Of a stretch of 64,000 bases of DNA, positions 8,745 to 17,704 are shown one piece after another. Within the stretch, counting starts at the first letter, position 1. The number at the start of each line of letters is the position of its first letter. The position numbers were made by a program, and so were the translations under genes. The notes beneath the pieces are model-generated. The model saw only the letters and a list, made by a program, of their open reading frames with translations, was not told the origin of the DNA and did not search any database. Origin of the DNA: Paraburkholderia sp. (GTDB lineage: Bacteria > Pseudomonadota > Gammaproteobacteria > Burkholderiales > Burkholderiaceae); NCBI RefSeq assembly GCF_024281035.1, contig NZ_JAMXLH010000066.1, forward strand, positions 62,001 to 126,000, in the 5' to 3' direction.

Positions 8745-11158
8745 GAGCGGCTCTCCTTGCCCGACGTCGCCGCAAGCGGCGCAAACAGAATCGAAAACAC
8801 GATGCCGAGCGCGAGCGTCGTGCCGAATGCGCGCAATGCGGGCATCGATGTTGCGCCGAGCATCCCGAAAGACAGCAACGTCGCCGCTGCGGACAGCATT
8901 ACGCCGGTCCAGACCGCGCCGAGATTCGCCGCGTCGCGCATGCATCCTTCGCGCAGGAACACGCCATAATTCGCGCCGACGCCGAGCACAAGCATCAGTG
9001 CGAGCCAGTTGAACAACGTGAGCGGCACGCCCGCATAGCCATAGCCCGCGAGCGTCAGGCCGATGGCGAACACGACCGGCAGCGTCGTCGCGATGCCGCC
9101 GCGCACGCCGTAACGCCAGATCAGCAGCACGGCGACGACTGCGAGCACCGCAGCGAGCCAGAGGCCGCTGTCCACCCGATACGCACCGAGCAGGCGCGAA
9201 ACGCTCGCAGCCTTGTCGACAAATGTGACACCCGGCATCCGATGGGCAATTGCGTCGAGTGCCGCGGCATTCTTCGCATCGACGCGGCCAGGAATCGCCA
9301 GTGCGGCGTATACGGGCTCTCGCCCGTCGATGCGACCAAGCCACAGATGGCGGAATGGCGCCGACCAGCGCGCCGCCAGCCAGTTGTCGACCGATAAGGT
9401 TGCGTGCGCATCGTGCGCGAATGCGTCGATCCACGCGTGGGCCACATCGTCCCGGAAACCGGCCCGCACGAGCGTGGCGCGCAGCTCCGCACGATCCGCG
9501 AATACCTGCGCTGCAAGCAATGCGCGGTCGCTCGCCTGCCGCTCGGCGGACGGCACGAACGCCGAAACCGATTGCACGTCGCCAACGCTCATCTCACCCG
9601 TCAGTGCCGTCAGCGCCGCCGTCAGCGCCTCCGATCGCCGCAGCACGTCTTCCGGCGTCCGCCCCTCGACAACGAAAAACTGCGACGTATTCGCGATGCC
9701 CACCGCTTCGCGCACCGCGCGCTCCTGCCTCGCCAGATCCGGATCGCGCTGGATCAGCAAATGAATATCGTCATCGCTCTTTAACTGCAGCCAGCCCGGT
9801 ATCGCGGCAAGCGCGAGCAGCATGGCGGCGGCGGCCGCGCGACGGCCGTGCATCGTCGACCGCCAGCCTGCCAGCAGGCGGGCCGCGTACACAAACAGAC
9901 GCGATGGCGTGCGCTTCGGCGCATCGACGAGCATCAGCGGCAAGAAACCGGTGACGGCGGCGAACGCCGTCACAATGCCGGTCATCGCAAAGCACGCGAT
10001 CTGCCGGAGGGCCGGAAACGGCACCCACATCAGGAATCCATACCCCAGCACGCTGGTTGCGAGTGCAACGAGCAGTGCGGGCCGCACCGCCGCCGCACCG
10101 CGCCGCGCATCCCAGCGTGTGCCGCCCGACAGGTACGCGACAAAATATTGAATCGAATAATCGACTGCCTCGCCGATCAGGCTCACGCCGAACACCAGCG
10201 TCAGCAAATGCAGCTGGCCGAAGATGAGCATCGTCGCAACCAGCGCGCAGACGATGCCGAACCCGGTCGACACGAACGCCAGGACGAGCAGGCGCGCAGA
10301 ACGAAATACGCTCATGAGCAGCAGTGCGATACCGGCCACCGACACCGCGCCGATCACGTCCACATCGCGCTGCGCACCTGCGCGTGCCGCGTCGGCGTAG
10401 AACACCGCACCGGCGCGATCGACCTGCACCCCCGGAAAATCCGCGGCGATCGCCTGTTCGGCATCGGCAGCGGCGTGCCGCACCGCCTGCTGCACCTTCG
10501 ACTCATAGGCCGAGCCGGCGAGCGACGTCATCACGAGTACGCCCGTTGTGCCGCCTCGGTGAGAGACCAGCATTCCATCCTCTAGCGCCAGGCCCGACGT
10601 GGACAGCGGCAAACCCGCGAGCCAATGCTGCAGCCAACCGAACGGATCGTCGGATACGGCAGTCGGCAACGCATCAGCGGGCGGACTGTAAAGCCGTCTC
10701 GCGAGCATCTGGGCAAGTGCGCCGTTGCCGTGCCCGAGCGCCGCGCGATCGGCATCGGTCAGCAAGCCAAAGCGTGCAGGCAGATAGATTGCGCCGATCT
10801 GTGACGGATCGAATGGCGGCACCTCGACCGTCACCGACCGGAACGCGTCGCTTCGCGCAAGCTGCGCGCCGAATGCTTTCGCGGCGGACTTCACGCGCGC
10901 CGCATCGGCACCCGTGACGAGAAAGACTGTGCGGCCGCCCAACGCTTCATTCAAAGCGTCGACTGCCTTGTCCGCAACCGGATTGACTTCGCTCGCGGGC
11001 AGCAGCGCGAGCAGATTCGTCTGAAGCGGCGACGGCCCCGCGAATCGCCACACGCAATACAGCAAGGCCGCGAGCGCGACCGCCAGCCAGGCTGCACGCG
11101 GCAGCCAGCGACTTGCGCGCCGCGTCGCTCGCTCGGCCGGATCGCGCATCAGGTCCAT
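8741..11158 (-). CDS. MMPL/RND-type exporter of the aryl-polyene cluster
   Basis: 805 residues with an N-terminal transmembrane helix near residue 20, a large periplasmic loop to about residue 260, a block of five to six helices, a second periplasmic loop and a second block ending near residue 790. This is the duplicated layout of MMPL/RND proteins (the COG4258 type found in pigment clusters). It probably moves the lipid-linked polyene or its acyl carrier across the inner membrane using proton motive force. I start it at ATG 11158, which shares a base with the stop of the LolA-like gene (TGATG). A six-residue longer frame is possible but would overlap more. Its partners are likely the LolA-like protein and small lipoproteins of the same operon. 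Confidence 0.9.
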   Translation of the reverse strand: MDLMRDPAERATRRASRWLPRAAWLAVALAALLYCVWRFAGPSPLQTNLLALLPASEVNPVADKAVDALNEALGGRTVFLVTGADAARVKSAAKAFGAQLARSDAFRSVTVEVPPFDPSQIGAIYLPARFGLLTDADRAALGHGNGALAQMLARRLYSPPADALPTAVSDDPFGWLQHWLAGLPLSTSGLALEDGMLVSHRGGTTGVLVMTSLAGSAYESKVQQAVRHAAADAEQAIAADFPGVQVDRAGAVFYADAARAGAQRDVDVIGAVSVAGIALLLMSVFRSARLLVLAFVSTGFGIVCALVATMLIFGQLHLLTLVFGVSLIGEAVDYSIQYFVAYLSGGTRWDARRGAAAVRPALLVALATSVLGYGFLMWVPFPALRQIACFAMTGIVTAFAAVTGFLPLMLVDAPKRTPSRLFVYAARLLAGWRSTMHGRRAAAAAMLLALAAIPGWLQLKSDDDIHLLIQRDPDLARQERAVREAVGIANTSQFFVVEGRTPEDVLRRSEALTAALTALTGEMSVGDVQSVSAFVPSAERQASDRALLAAQVFADRAELRATLVRAGFRDDVAHAWIDAFAHDAHATLSVDNWLAARWSAPFRHLWLGRIDGREPVYAALAIPGRVDAKNAAALDAIAHRMPGVTFVDKAASVSRLLGAYRVDSGLWLAAVLAVVAVLLIWRYGVRGGIATTLPVVFAIGLTLAGYGYAGVPLTLFNWLALMLVLGVGANYGVFLREGCMRDAANLGAVWTGVMLSAAATLLSFGMLGATSMPALRAFGTTLALGIVFSILFAPLAATSGKESRS

Positions 11159-11823
11159 CAACGGGCCTCCAGCCATGCGCGTTCGGTTGGCTCGGGCGCG
11201 CCAACGTGCATCGAATGCCGGAATTCGAGCTTCGTGACGTCACCGTTCGCGAATGCGATGACGAGCGATTCCATATACGCGCCACCGCTCATCCGCAACT
11301 CGTGGATCGCCTGCGCGACCTGCGGCTGGTTCGGTCGAAGCGTCATCCGCCAATGGTCGGGCGTGCCGCTCGCCTCGACGTCGAACTGCGCATATAGCGC
11401 AGACAGATCGCCGCCCAGCATGCCGCGCATCATGTGCGACACCTGCGCCACACCGCTCCCGCGCGTCCCCGAACGGGCGAGCTGCCCGTTCGCGCCGACT
11501 TCGCGGACACCGGCGTCGGTCATCACGTAGATCGCCTTGTACGGCATATCGATGCGCCAGACGACGCCCGATGCGCGATCGAACAGCAGCGAGCCCGTGC
11601 TGACGAGCGGCTGCTTCATCGCGGCGAGCGTCTGGGTCTGCACGAAATCCGCGCGAATCGCGCCCTCGCGTGCGAGCCGTGCCGTGATCTCCGAAACGAG
11701 CGTCGCGCCCGGCGAACGCACGGCTGCCGTCGGCACCGGCGTAGTGGATTGCGCGCACGCGGCGCAGGCCGCCAACACGCCGATGGCGGCCGACACGCAT
11801 CGATGTCGCCAGGTTATTCGCAT
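11158..11823 (-). CDS. LolA-like outer-membrane lipoprotein carrier protein
   Basis: 221 residues from ATG 11823, with GGAGG five bases upstream. The start lies ten bases inside the thioesterase gene. The N-terminus has a signal sequence ending in L-A-A-C-A-A-C-A-Q, which could be a signal peptidase I site or a lipobox. The mature part shows the LolA pattern: 'REGAIRADFVQTQTLA', 'LVSTGSLLFDRASGVVWRI' and a late beta-rich section. LolA relatives carry lipids or lipoproteins through the periplasm. In an APE operon beside an MMPL exporter it most likely accepts the polyene lipid for delivery to the outer membrane; that role is inferred from context. Confidence 0.82.
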   Translation of the reverse strand: MRITWRHRCVSAAIGVLAACAACAQSTTPVPTAAVRSPGATLVSEITARLAREGAIRADFVQTQTLAAMKQPLVSTGSLLFDRASGVVWRIDMPYKAIYVMTDAGVREVGANGQLARSGTRGSGVAQVSHMMRGMLGGDLSALYAQFDVEASGTPDHWRMTLRPNQPQVAQAIHELRMSGGAYMESLVIAFANGDVTKLEFRHSMHVGAPEPTERAWLEAR

Positions 11824-12323
11824 CGCGCCTCCAGCCGTCCTTTTAGTCGCGCCTCCAGCCGCTCCATTAACCCGCGCGGACACTCGAACTGCGTTTCGTG
11901 CGTCACCGCATCCACGGCGAGCTGAACTGTGTACCCCTTGGTGAGCCGCTCGCCCGATTCGCTGTCGACGATCTCATAGCCGATCTTCAGGCGATTTTCG
12001 AATTCGAGCAGTGTTGCGCGCACATCGAGGCGTTGGCCGTAAGTCGCGGGCCGCACGTATTTCAGATGCGCTTCGACGACCGGCCAGACATAACCGGAAG
12101 CCAGCATGGCCGGATAGTCGTAGTCGATTTCGCGCAACAGCACCGCACGGCCGCTTTCGAAATACTTCAGATAGTTGCCGTGCCAACAGACGTTCATCGC
12201 GTCGACATCGTGAAACGGCACTTCGACGTGCGCAGTCACGGTAAACGTCAAAGGCGAACCGCGCCCGCCGCCCTCGCGGTTCATTGCACTGCGACCATCG
12301 ACCGCAGTCGCGCTCGCGTCCAT
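11814..12323 (-). CDS. acyl-CoA/ACP thioesterase, 4HBT hotdog family
   Basis: 169 residues if started at ATG 12323, just after the stop of the upstream fusion gene (12328); ATG 12353 or 12284 are alternatives. The diagnostic 4-hydroxybenzoyl-CoA thioesterase pattern is present: F-H-D-V-D-A-M-N-V-C-W-H-G-N-Y-L-K-Y-F-E followed by R-A-V-L-L. The Asp of the D-x-D pair is the expected catalytic residue. It would release the finished acyl chain from ACP, or edit stalled chains. The C-terminal tail is Arg/Glu-rich and overlaps the next gene by ten bases. Thioesterases of this type are normal members of APE clusters. Confidence 0.85.
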   Translation of the reverse strand: MDASATAVDGRSAMNREGGGRGSPLTFTVTAHVEVPFHDVDAMNVCWHGNYLKYFESGRAVLLREIDYDYPAMLASGYVWPVVEAHLKYVRPATYGQRLDVRATLLEFENRLKIGYEIVDSESGERLTKGYTVQLAVDAVTHETQFECPRGLMERLEARLKGRLEARCE

Positions 12324-12327
12324 CACG

Positions 12328-14037
12328 TCATGTCCGGCCACGCGGCTCTCCATTGGACTGCGCCCAGAAATCGAAAAAATTGAACCATTGATACGGCGCC
12401 TTGCGGCAATAGTGTTCGAGCCGATTCGCGTAACGCTGGGCCCACGCCGCAACATGGGAGGAACGATCGCGGCGCGGCAGTTCGATGCGATCGGCAAATG
12501 GTTCGAAGTAAAGGCCGTACTCGCTGCCTTCTTTCAGGCAGAACAACAGATAGACCGGGCAGCCGAGCGCGTGCGCGAGCACGTAGGGCCCCTGCGCGAA
12601 CGACGCATTCGCACCCAGAAAACGCGCGTCGACGGTCCTGCCTGCGTCGTGAGGCGGCACACGATCGCCGACGATCACGAGCAACTCGCCCGCATCGACG
12701 CGTGCTTGCATCATCATTGCGGTTTCAGGGCCGAAATCGGTAACCTGCACGAGTTGATTTGCGAATTCCTCGTTCGCCTCCGAGAGCACGCTGTTAAAGC
12801 GCTTCGCGTGCTCGGTATAGACGACAGCCGTTACCTTGATGCGTGCATCGCGCAACGCAAGCGCGCGTGTCATTTCCAGATTGCCGAGGTGTGCGCCGAT
12901 GACGAGCGCGCCACGCCCGGTCGCTGCGAGCGCATCGAATGCGGACGTATCGTCAAAGCGCACGCGCAGACTATCGGCGCGACCCGACCAGGCGACGAAC
13001 TTGTCGAAGCAGGATTGCGCGAACGCGTGCATGTGTCGATAAGCCGTGCGCCATCCGGGTTTCGACGTTGCGCACGGCGCACTCGCGTGCGCGAGCCGCG
13101 TGAAATACGTGTGCGATGCGGCTCGCGAGGCGCGATCGGTCAGCACGAAATAGCCGACGATCGGATACAGCCACGCAGACGTGAAGCGGGTCCCAAACCA
13201 ACGGCAACTGAACGCAAGCAACGCCATCCCGACCACACTGCCGCGCTCGGGCGTGCGCCACCACGACTGCGCGCGCCCGCCTGCAGCCACGCCGCGCCGC
13301 GAAGGCGCGAACCGGCGAGCGAGCAGCAACGGTGCGCGCACGAGCATGCCCGCCACGAGCCGCGTGTGGCTCGCGCTGATGCGCATGTTGTCGCGCAGCA
13401 TATCGAAGTGCGATACGCCGTCGGCCGGATACACGACGTGCGTCTCAATCGAACGAAACGCGACGCCGCGCCAATAAAGCCGAACGACGATCTCGCTGTC
13501 GAAATCCATGCGGGTGGGAAGCTTGACCGAGTCGATCAACCGGCACACTGCATCGAGCGGATAAAGACGAAAGCCGCACATCGCATCGGGAATGGCGAAC
13601 GACAGCGTTTCGATCCATACCCATACGTGCGTCAGATATCGGCCGTATAAACGCGCTTTCGGCACGCTGTCGTCAAAGCGCGGGCGGCCGAGAATCACCG
13701 CGTCCGGCGCCGCGCGCGCAGCCTCGACGAACTTCGGCACATCGGCGGCATCGTGCTGTCCATCGGCGTCGATCTGGATCGCATGCGTATATCCGCGCGC
13801 GCGCGCCGCGCGAAAACCCGCCATCACCGCAGCGCCCTTGCCGCTGTTGACGGGCAAACGCAGCAGCGTCACGCCCGCGTAGTGCGCGGCGAGTGCGGCC
13901 AGCGTCTGCTGCGTCGGCTCATCGCTGCCATCGTCGACAACGATGATGGGCAAGCCGTGAACGACCAGCTTCGCGAGCGTCCCGGCGATCGCATCGCGAT
14001 GGTTATAGATCGGCACGACAATGCAGAGGCCGTCCAT
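12328..14037 (-). CDS. glycosyltransferase family 2 - lysophospholipid-type acyltransferase fusion
   Basis: 569 residues with two domains. Residues 1 to about 240 form a GT-A glycosyltransferase: V-V-P-I-Y-N (7-12), V-V-D-D-G-S-D (33-39) and the metal-binding D-A-D in 'IDADGQHDA' (90-92). Residues from about 260 form an LpxL/HtrB-type acyltransferase with 'IGAHLGNLEM' as the His-x4-Glu catalytic block and a later 'GDRVPPHDAGR' segment. APE clusters commonly encode such a glycosyltransferase-acyltransferase. It is thought to join the polyene to a sugar-containing membrane lipid. The start ATG 14037 shares a base with the stop of the ligase gene. Joined domains imply that glycosylation and acylation occur on one complex at the inner membrane. 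Confidence 0.88.
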   Translation of the reverse strand: MDGLCIVVPIYNHRDAIAGTLAKLVVHGLPIIVVDDGSDEPTQQTLAALAAHYAGVTLLRLPVNSGKGAAVMAGFRAARARGYTHAIQIDADGQHDAADVPKFVEAARAAPDAVILGRPRFDDSVPKARLYGRYLTHVWVWIETLSFAIPDAMCGFRLYPLDAVCRLIDSVKLPTRMDFDSEIVVRLYWRGVAFRSIETHVVYPADGVSHFDMLRDNMRISASHTRLVAGMLVRAPLLLARRFAPSRRGVAAGGRAQSWWRTPERGSVVGMALLAFSCRWFGTRFTSAWLYPIVGYFVLTDRASRAASHTYFTRLAHASAPCATSKPGWRTAYRHMHAFAQSCFDKFVAWSGRADSLRVRFDDTSAFDALAATGRGALVIGAHLGNLEMTRALALRDARIKVTAVVYTEHAKRFNSVLSEANEEFANQLVQVTDFGPETAMMMQARVDAGELLVIVGDRVPPHDAGRTVDARFLGANASFAQGPYVLAHALGCPVYLLFCLKEGSEYGLYFEPFADRIELPRRDRSSHVAAWAQRYANRLEHYCRKAPYQWFNFFDFWAQSNGEPRGRT

Positions 14038-15728
14038 CACGCCACCTCACCGTAGACGATCGTGCCGGACGTGCAGTCGCGTCCATCGCGCTGGAACGCA
14101 AAACGCACGCGAGCGCGGCTAGCGTCGTGCGTCAGATTCAGCGTGAGCGACGCGCCTGGCGGCACGGGCGCCTTGAATTTCAGATGATCGATCGAGCGGA
14201 CGGTCCCAATGCCAGGAATGTGGCAGCGCGCGATCCGCACGGCCCAGTCGACCTGCACAATGCCCGGCAGGATCGGCAGCCCCGGAAAGTGTCCGGCGAA
14301 ATGCACGAGCGTCGGCGGCACACGCAATTCCGCGTGGACGTGATTCTCATCGCCCCACTCGGCGAGTAGCTCGAAACCTTCGGGCGTCGGCGCGAAGGCT
14401 CTGTCGATTGCCTCGCGTGGCAGCTTGCCGCGCTCATCGAACGGCATCGCACGGCGAAAGCGCCAGTGACGCGGCAGCGCCACCGGATCGAACCAGGCAG
14501 CGAGATCGCGGCGCAGCTTTGCGGCAACCGCGACACGCCCATCGGCTTCAAGCGCCTCACGCCCGGCTTCGCTCGGCACAGCGACGACGCCGATTCGCAT
14601 GCGCGACACACCGTCGATGACGGTGGCCGAAGCCTGCTCGATAAACGGATGCGCGACGATGCGCGCCTCTATTTCAGGCAGGGACACGCGTTTGCCGTCG
14701 AGCTTCACAACCCGGTCGAGACGACCGGTCAGCTCGAAACGGCCGTCCGCGTCGAAACGTGCCGAGTCATCGGTTCGGTGCCAGGCTTCGTGACCGAGAT
14801 GCGCGGAACGCACGCACAGTGCGCCGTGCGCGTCGCAACGCACGTCGATGCCGCGCATCGGCTGCCACGCAGGGTTCAGATCCTGACGACGCCACGCGAT
14901 GCCACCCGTCTCGGTGCTGCCGAAGATCTCGATCGGCGCCGCCCCGAATACGGATGCGTAGGTCGCTGCGGACTCCGGCGGCAAGGGACCGCCCGACGAG
15001 AAAAACGCGTGCGGCGCGGGAACGAGCCCGGCGAATCCGGGCAGCGCGGGCCAGCGTGCCAGCAGCGACGGCGTCGAGACGACTACGCAGCCACCGTAAG
15101 CGCTCAGCCGGGCCTGCAACTGCTGTGGTTCGAGCAGCAATGAGCGATCGAACGGTCGGCCCGACGCGAGCGGCCACAGAATCCGGAACAGCAAACCGTA
15201 GATGTGATGGTGCGGCACGCTCGAAAGCGTCACCGTCTCGCCGATGAAGTCCCCCCACTCGCGCTGCAACGTCTGGACTTCCGCGTCGAATTGCGCGAGC
15301 GACTTGCGCACCGGTTTCGCGGCGCCACTGCTGCCGGAGGTGTACAGCGTGATCGGTGCGCGCGCATCGATGGTCCGAAACGCTGCTGGCCCGTGCGGCT
15401 CCGGACTCACGTTCGCGCATGCAGCGAGCGCTTGCTCATCGAGCAGCAGATCGTACCCGTGTGCGAGATCGCTCAGATACCCCGGTGCTGCACTGGCGGG
15501 AACGACGATCTCGCGCCCGGCCGCCGCCACGGCGAAGAATGCGCACGCAAAATCGTAAGGATCGCCGGTACAGATCGCGACGCGGCGCGCGTCGCCCGAT
15601 GCGACCACGCGAGCGATGGCGTCCACACGCGCGAGAAAATCGGCGCGAGTAAAGCTCGCGCCTCCGTCGCGGCATACCACCGTGTTGGCGTCCGGACATG
15701 CGGACAGCAGGTCGTGCAATGCGATCAT
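14037..15728 (-). CDS. acyl/aryl-activating AMP ligase fused to a hotdog dehydratase (ApeH-ApeI-like)
   Basis: 563 residues. Residues 1 to about 445 are an ANL-family adenylating enzyme with the phosphate loop Y-T-S-G-S-S-G-A-A-K-P (129-139), 'SVPHHHIYGLLF', 'IFGSTETGGIAWR' and the hinge region 'RLDRVVKLDGKRV'. From about 450 a second domain has the FabA/FabZ-like hotdog core 'FAGHFPGLPILPGIVQVDWA', as in the APE dehydratase ApeI. The ligase should load the aromatic starter acid onto ACP; the hotdog should dehydrate 3-hydroxyacyl intermediates. In several characterised APE clusters these are separate genes, so this is a fusion of neighbouring functions. The start overlaps the membrane-protein gene by four bases. 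Confidence 0.88.
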   Translation of the reverse strand: MIALHDLLSACPDANTVVCRDGGASFTRADFLARVDAIARVVASGDARRVAICTGDPYDFACAFFAVAAAGREIVVPASAAPGYLSDLAHGYDLLLDEQALAACANVSPEPHGPAAFRTIDARAPITLYTSGSSGAAKPVRKSLAQFDAEVQTLQREWGDFIGETVTLSSVPHHHIYGLLFRILWPLASGRPFDRSLLLEPQQLQARLSAYGGCVVVSTPSLLARWPALPGFAGLVPAPHAFFSSGGPLPPESAATYASVFGAAPIEIFGSTETGGIAWRRQDLNPAWQPMRGIDVRCDAHGALCVRSAHLGHEAWHRTDDSARFDADGRFELTGRLDRVVKLDGKRVSLPEIEARIVAHPFIEQASATVIDGVSRMRIGVVAVPSEAGREALEADGRVAVAAKLRRDLAAWFDPVALPRHWRFRRAMPFDERGKLPREAIDRAFAPTPEGFELLAEWGDENHVHAELRVPPTLVHFAGHFPGLPILPGIVQVDWAVRIARCHIPGIGTVRSIDHLKFKAPVPPGASLTLNLTHDASRARVRFAFQRDGRDCTSGTIVYGEVA

Positions 15729-16384
15729 ATGGCGCCAGCCCTATCGTGTTGCAGCCTCATGAAGCACTGCCGCCATAGCCACTCGCCGACCAGCAGCGCG
15801 CCGATCAGCACATAAACCACCGCGCCGTTGTAGAGCGACCATTCGGTCCGGCTCCAGTACAGCGCCGTATACGCGGAAAATGCACCATTCACAACGAAGA
15901 ATACGCACCAGATTTGCGTGACGCGCCGCGTATAGCGCACGACCGCAGGTCCCGGATCGGGGATGCTTGCGCGCGCAAATTTCTCGATCATCGTCGGTCC
16001 GCGAAACAGCGTTGTGCCGAATGCGGCGAGCAAACCGGCATTGACGAACGCGGGGTAAAACCGGAGCAGCGTTTCGTTATTGCTCGCGGCGATGGCCAGC
16101 GAAACGCCGCTCAACATGGCCGCCACACACCAGTCGACACGCGTGAACCGCTTCAGCGCGGCGGCGAACGGACCCGCACCGATCCAGCGCTGCAACCACA
16201 GCAACACGATCAGCATGCTGCCGATGTAGCGCGGCGCGATACCGCGCCACGCGAGCCCGATCGCGAGCGGATAGGCGAGCATGAGCGCCACCCTGGCCGC
16301 GAGTCTGGCCACGGGCCTGGCAGACTCGCGCGCCCTGCGCCGCCACGCAACGCGACCCGCGCGTTCGGGTGCTTGCAACGTCAT
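15725..16384 (-). CDS. inner-membrane protein of aryl-polyene clusters (COG4648-like)
   Basis: 219 residues with a basic N-terminus (many Arg, residues 10-30) and five or six hydrophobic segments, among them 'VALMLAYPLAIGLAWRG', 'YIGSMLIVLLWLQRW' and 'WCVFFVVNGAFSAYTALYW'. Proteins of this size and pattern recur in APE and related pigment operons; some databases label them wrongly as DNA gyrase subunit B. It may anchor the biosynthetic complex at the membrane or help translocation; no catalytic motif is visible. The stop overlaps the ligase start (ATGA), and the start overlaps the acyl-carrier gene stop by four bases. Confidence 0.8.
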   Translation of the reverse strand: MTLQAPERAGRVAWRRRARESARPVARLAARVALMLAYPLAIGLAWRGIAPRYIGSMLIVLLWLQRWIGAGPFAAALKRFTRVDWCVAAMLSGVSLAIAASNNETLLRFYPAFVNAGLLAAFGTTLFRGPTMIEKFARASIPDPGPAVVRYTRRVTQIWCVFFVVNGAFSAYTALYWSRTEWSLYNGAVVYVLIGALLVGEWLWRQCFMRLQHDRAGAI

Positions 16385-16632
16385 TGCGCGCGCGCGAGCA
16401 GCGTATGAACGGCGGCGATCACGTCGCCGACCGTACGCACCGATTTGAACTCTTCCGGCTTGATCCGCTGCCCGGTCATTTCCTGAAGCTTGATCGCGAG
16501 ATCGACTGCATCGATGCTGTCGAGATCGAGTTCTTCGAAGAGGTGAGTATTCGGCGTCACGCGTTCTGGCTCAATCGCGAAATTCTCATTGAAGATGGTG
16601 CGAATGCGCTCAAGGATTTCTGCGTCGGTCAC
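16381..16632 (-). CDS. acyl carrier protein (second ACP of the cluster)
   Basis: 83 residues, acidic, with the phosphopantetheine site L-D-L-D-S-I-D-A-V-D-L and modifiable Ser39. The helical pattern and length are those of a free-standing ACP. It would carry the growing polyene as a thioester in the cytosol. It lies three bases after the stop of the first ACP gene (16636) and overlaps the membrane-protein gene by four bases, so it sits centrally in the operon. No dedicated phosphopantetheinyl transferase was seen in the window, so activation must come from elsewhere. Confidence 0.93.
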   Translation of the reverse strand: MTDAEILERIRTIFNENFAIEPERVTPNTHLFEELDLDSIDAVDLAIKLQEMTGQRIKPEEFKSVRTVGDVIAAVHTLLARAQ

Positions 16633-16635
16633 AAC

Positions 16636-16935
16636 TTACTCCCCAATTACGGTGACGGCTTCGTTCGGCGTCTGGTTCGACTGCTGGCTGGCGACAAACG
16701 CCGCGAGCGTGTTGATCGAGCGGAAGTGGCCCCGGGTACGCTCGTCATTCGCGGTGATCGTCAATTGGAATTCCTTGCGCAGCATGATGCCGACCTCGAG
16801 CGCATCGACGGAATCCAGACCGATCCCGTCGCTCGAGAACAGGGGGGCGTTGTCGTCGATATCGTCGACCGCCATATCGTGCAAATCGAGAATCTCGATC
16901 AGCAAATGTTTAATTCGCAGCTTTAAAGTATCCAT
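16636..16935 (-). CDS. acyl carrier protein (first ACP of the cluster)
   Basis: 99 residues from ATG 16935. It carries G-I-G-L-D-S-V-D-A-L-E-V with modifiable Ser42 and is acidic in the first half. It is longer and quite different in sequence from the ACP that follows, so the two likely have distinct jobs, such as starter loading versus chain extension. The coding start lies 26 bases inside the acyltransferase gene. The frame upstream (to 17073) is shadow sequence. Two ACPs in tandem are characteristic of APE-type clusters. Confidence 0.92.
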   Translation of the reverse strand: MDTLKLRIKHLLIEILDLHDMAVDDIDDNAPLFSSDGIGLDSVDALEVGIMLRKEFQLTITANDERTRGHFRSINTLAAFVASQQSNQTPNEAVTVIGE

Positions 16936-17704
16936 GCTGAAACAGACGTTGGGTGATGTGCGCCTGCATGGCTTGCGCGACGCTGCGCGCCGCCAGCGAT
17001 TGCGGCATACGATCGGCGGACAGGCAATCCGCCGCGATCGGTTCGAGAACGTCGATGCGCATCCGGAATGCACGCGGCGGCACGTGATACCACCGCAGCG
17101 TTTTCGTCAACACCGGAGGATCGCAATCGATCAGGACAGGTTGAATCGGGCTGCACGATTGCAGCGCAATGTAGGCAAAGCCGCGCGAAAACGCGTGCAG
17201 GCGACCCGCACCCGGACTGCGCGTGCCTTCGGGAAAAACGATCAGCGTATAGCCCGCGGCCAGCCGCCGCGCACTGGATTCGACCAGCTCGACAGGGTCC
17301 GCGTTGCTCAGATACCCTGCCCCGCGCACGATGCCCCAGAAGCACGGGTTGCGCCAATGGCTGTGTTTGACGACGCAACAGGCCTTCGGCGTCAGCGACA
17401 GCAGGACCATCACATCCAGATAAGTCGGGTGATTGGCGATCACGATCGATGGGCTGCCCGCGCGCAAACGCGCCGCGCCCTCCACTTCGAGCTTCATCAC
17501 GCCGATGCGCTGCAGCACCGCGACGAGCATGCGAAAGAAATGGTGGATCACGAACGTCACCGCGCGCTGACGCGAGCGCGTGTGCGGCCAGAGCGCGCCC
17601 AAGGCAATCAGGGCCAGCGAGAACACCGAACCGCACAGCATGAAAAACGACAGGCTCACGCCGGTCGCAATCAGCCGCCAACCGTAATCAAGCCGCGCGA
17701 TCAT
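16910..17704 (-). CDS. 1-acylglycerol-3-phosphate-type acyltransferase (PlsC family)
   Basis: 264 residues from ATG 17704. An N-terminal membrane segment (residues 12-40) precedes the PlsC blocks: N-H-P-T-Y-L-D (His92...Asp97, the HX4D catalytic motif) and F-P-E-G-T-R-S near residue 170. It transfers an acyl chain to a lysophospholipid-like acceptor on the inner-membrane face. Within an APE operon it is probably involved in building the lipid anchor. The longer frame starting at 18226 reads through the ketosynthase-like gene and is rejected. It overlaps that upstream gene by 17 bases and the ACP gene by 26. Confidence 0.88.
   Translation of the reverse strand: MIARLDYGWRLIATGVSLSFFMLCGSVFSLALIALGALWPHTRSRQRAVTFVIHHFFRMLVAVLQRIGVMKLEVEGAARLRAGSPSIVIANHPTYLDVMVLLSLTPKACCVVKHSHWRNPCFWGIVRGAGYLSNADPVELVESSARRLAAGYTLIVFPEGTRSPGAGRLHAFSRGFAYIALQSCSPIQPVLIDCDPPVLTKTLRWYHVPPRAFRMRIDVLEPIAADCLSADRMPQSLAARSVAQAMQAHITQRLFQHGYFKAAN

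Noticed and set aside
7563..9434. 623-codon frame upstream of the GTG-started ketosynthase
   Set aside because: It overlaps the MMPL gene in a different phase and has shadow-type composition; the GTGA overlap at 8741-8744 gives a natural start.
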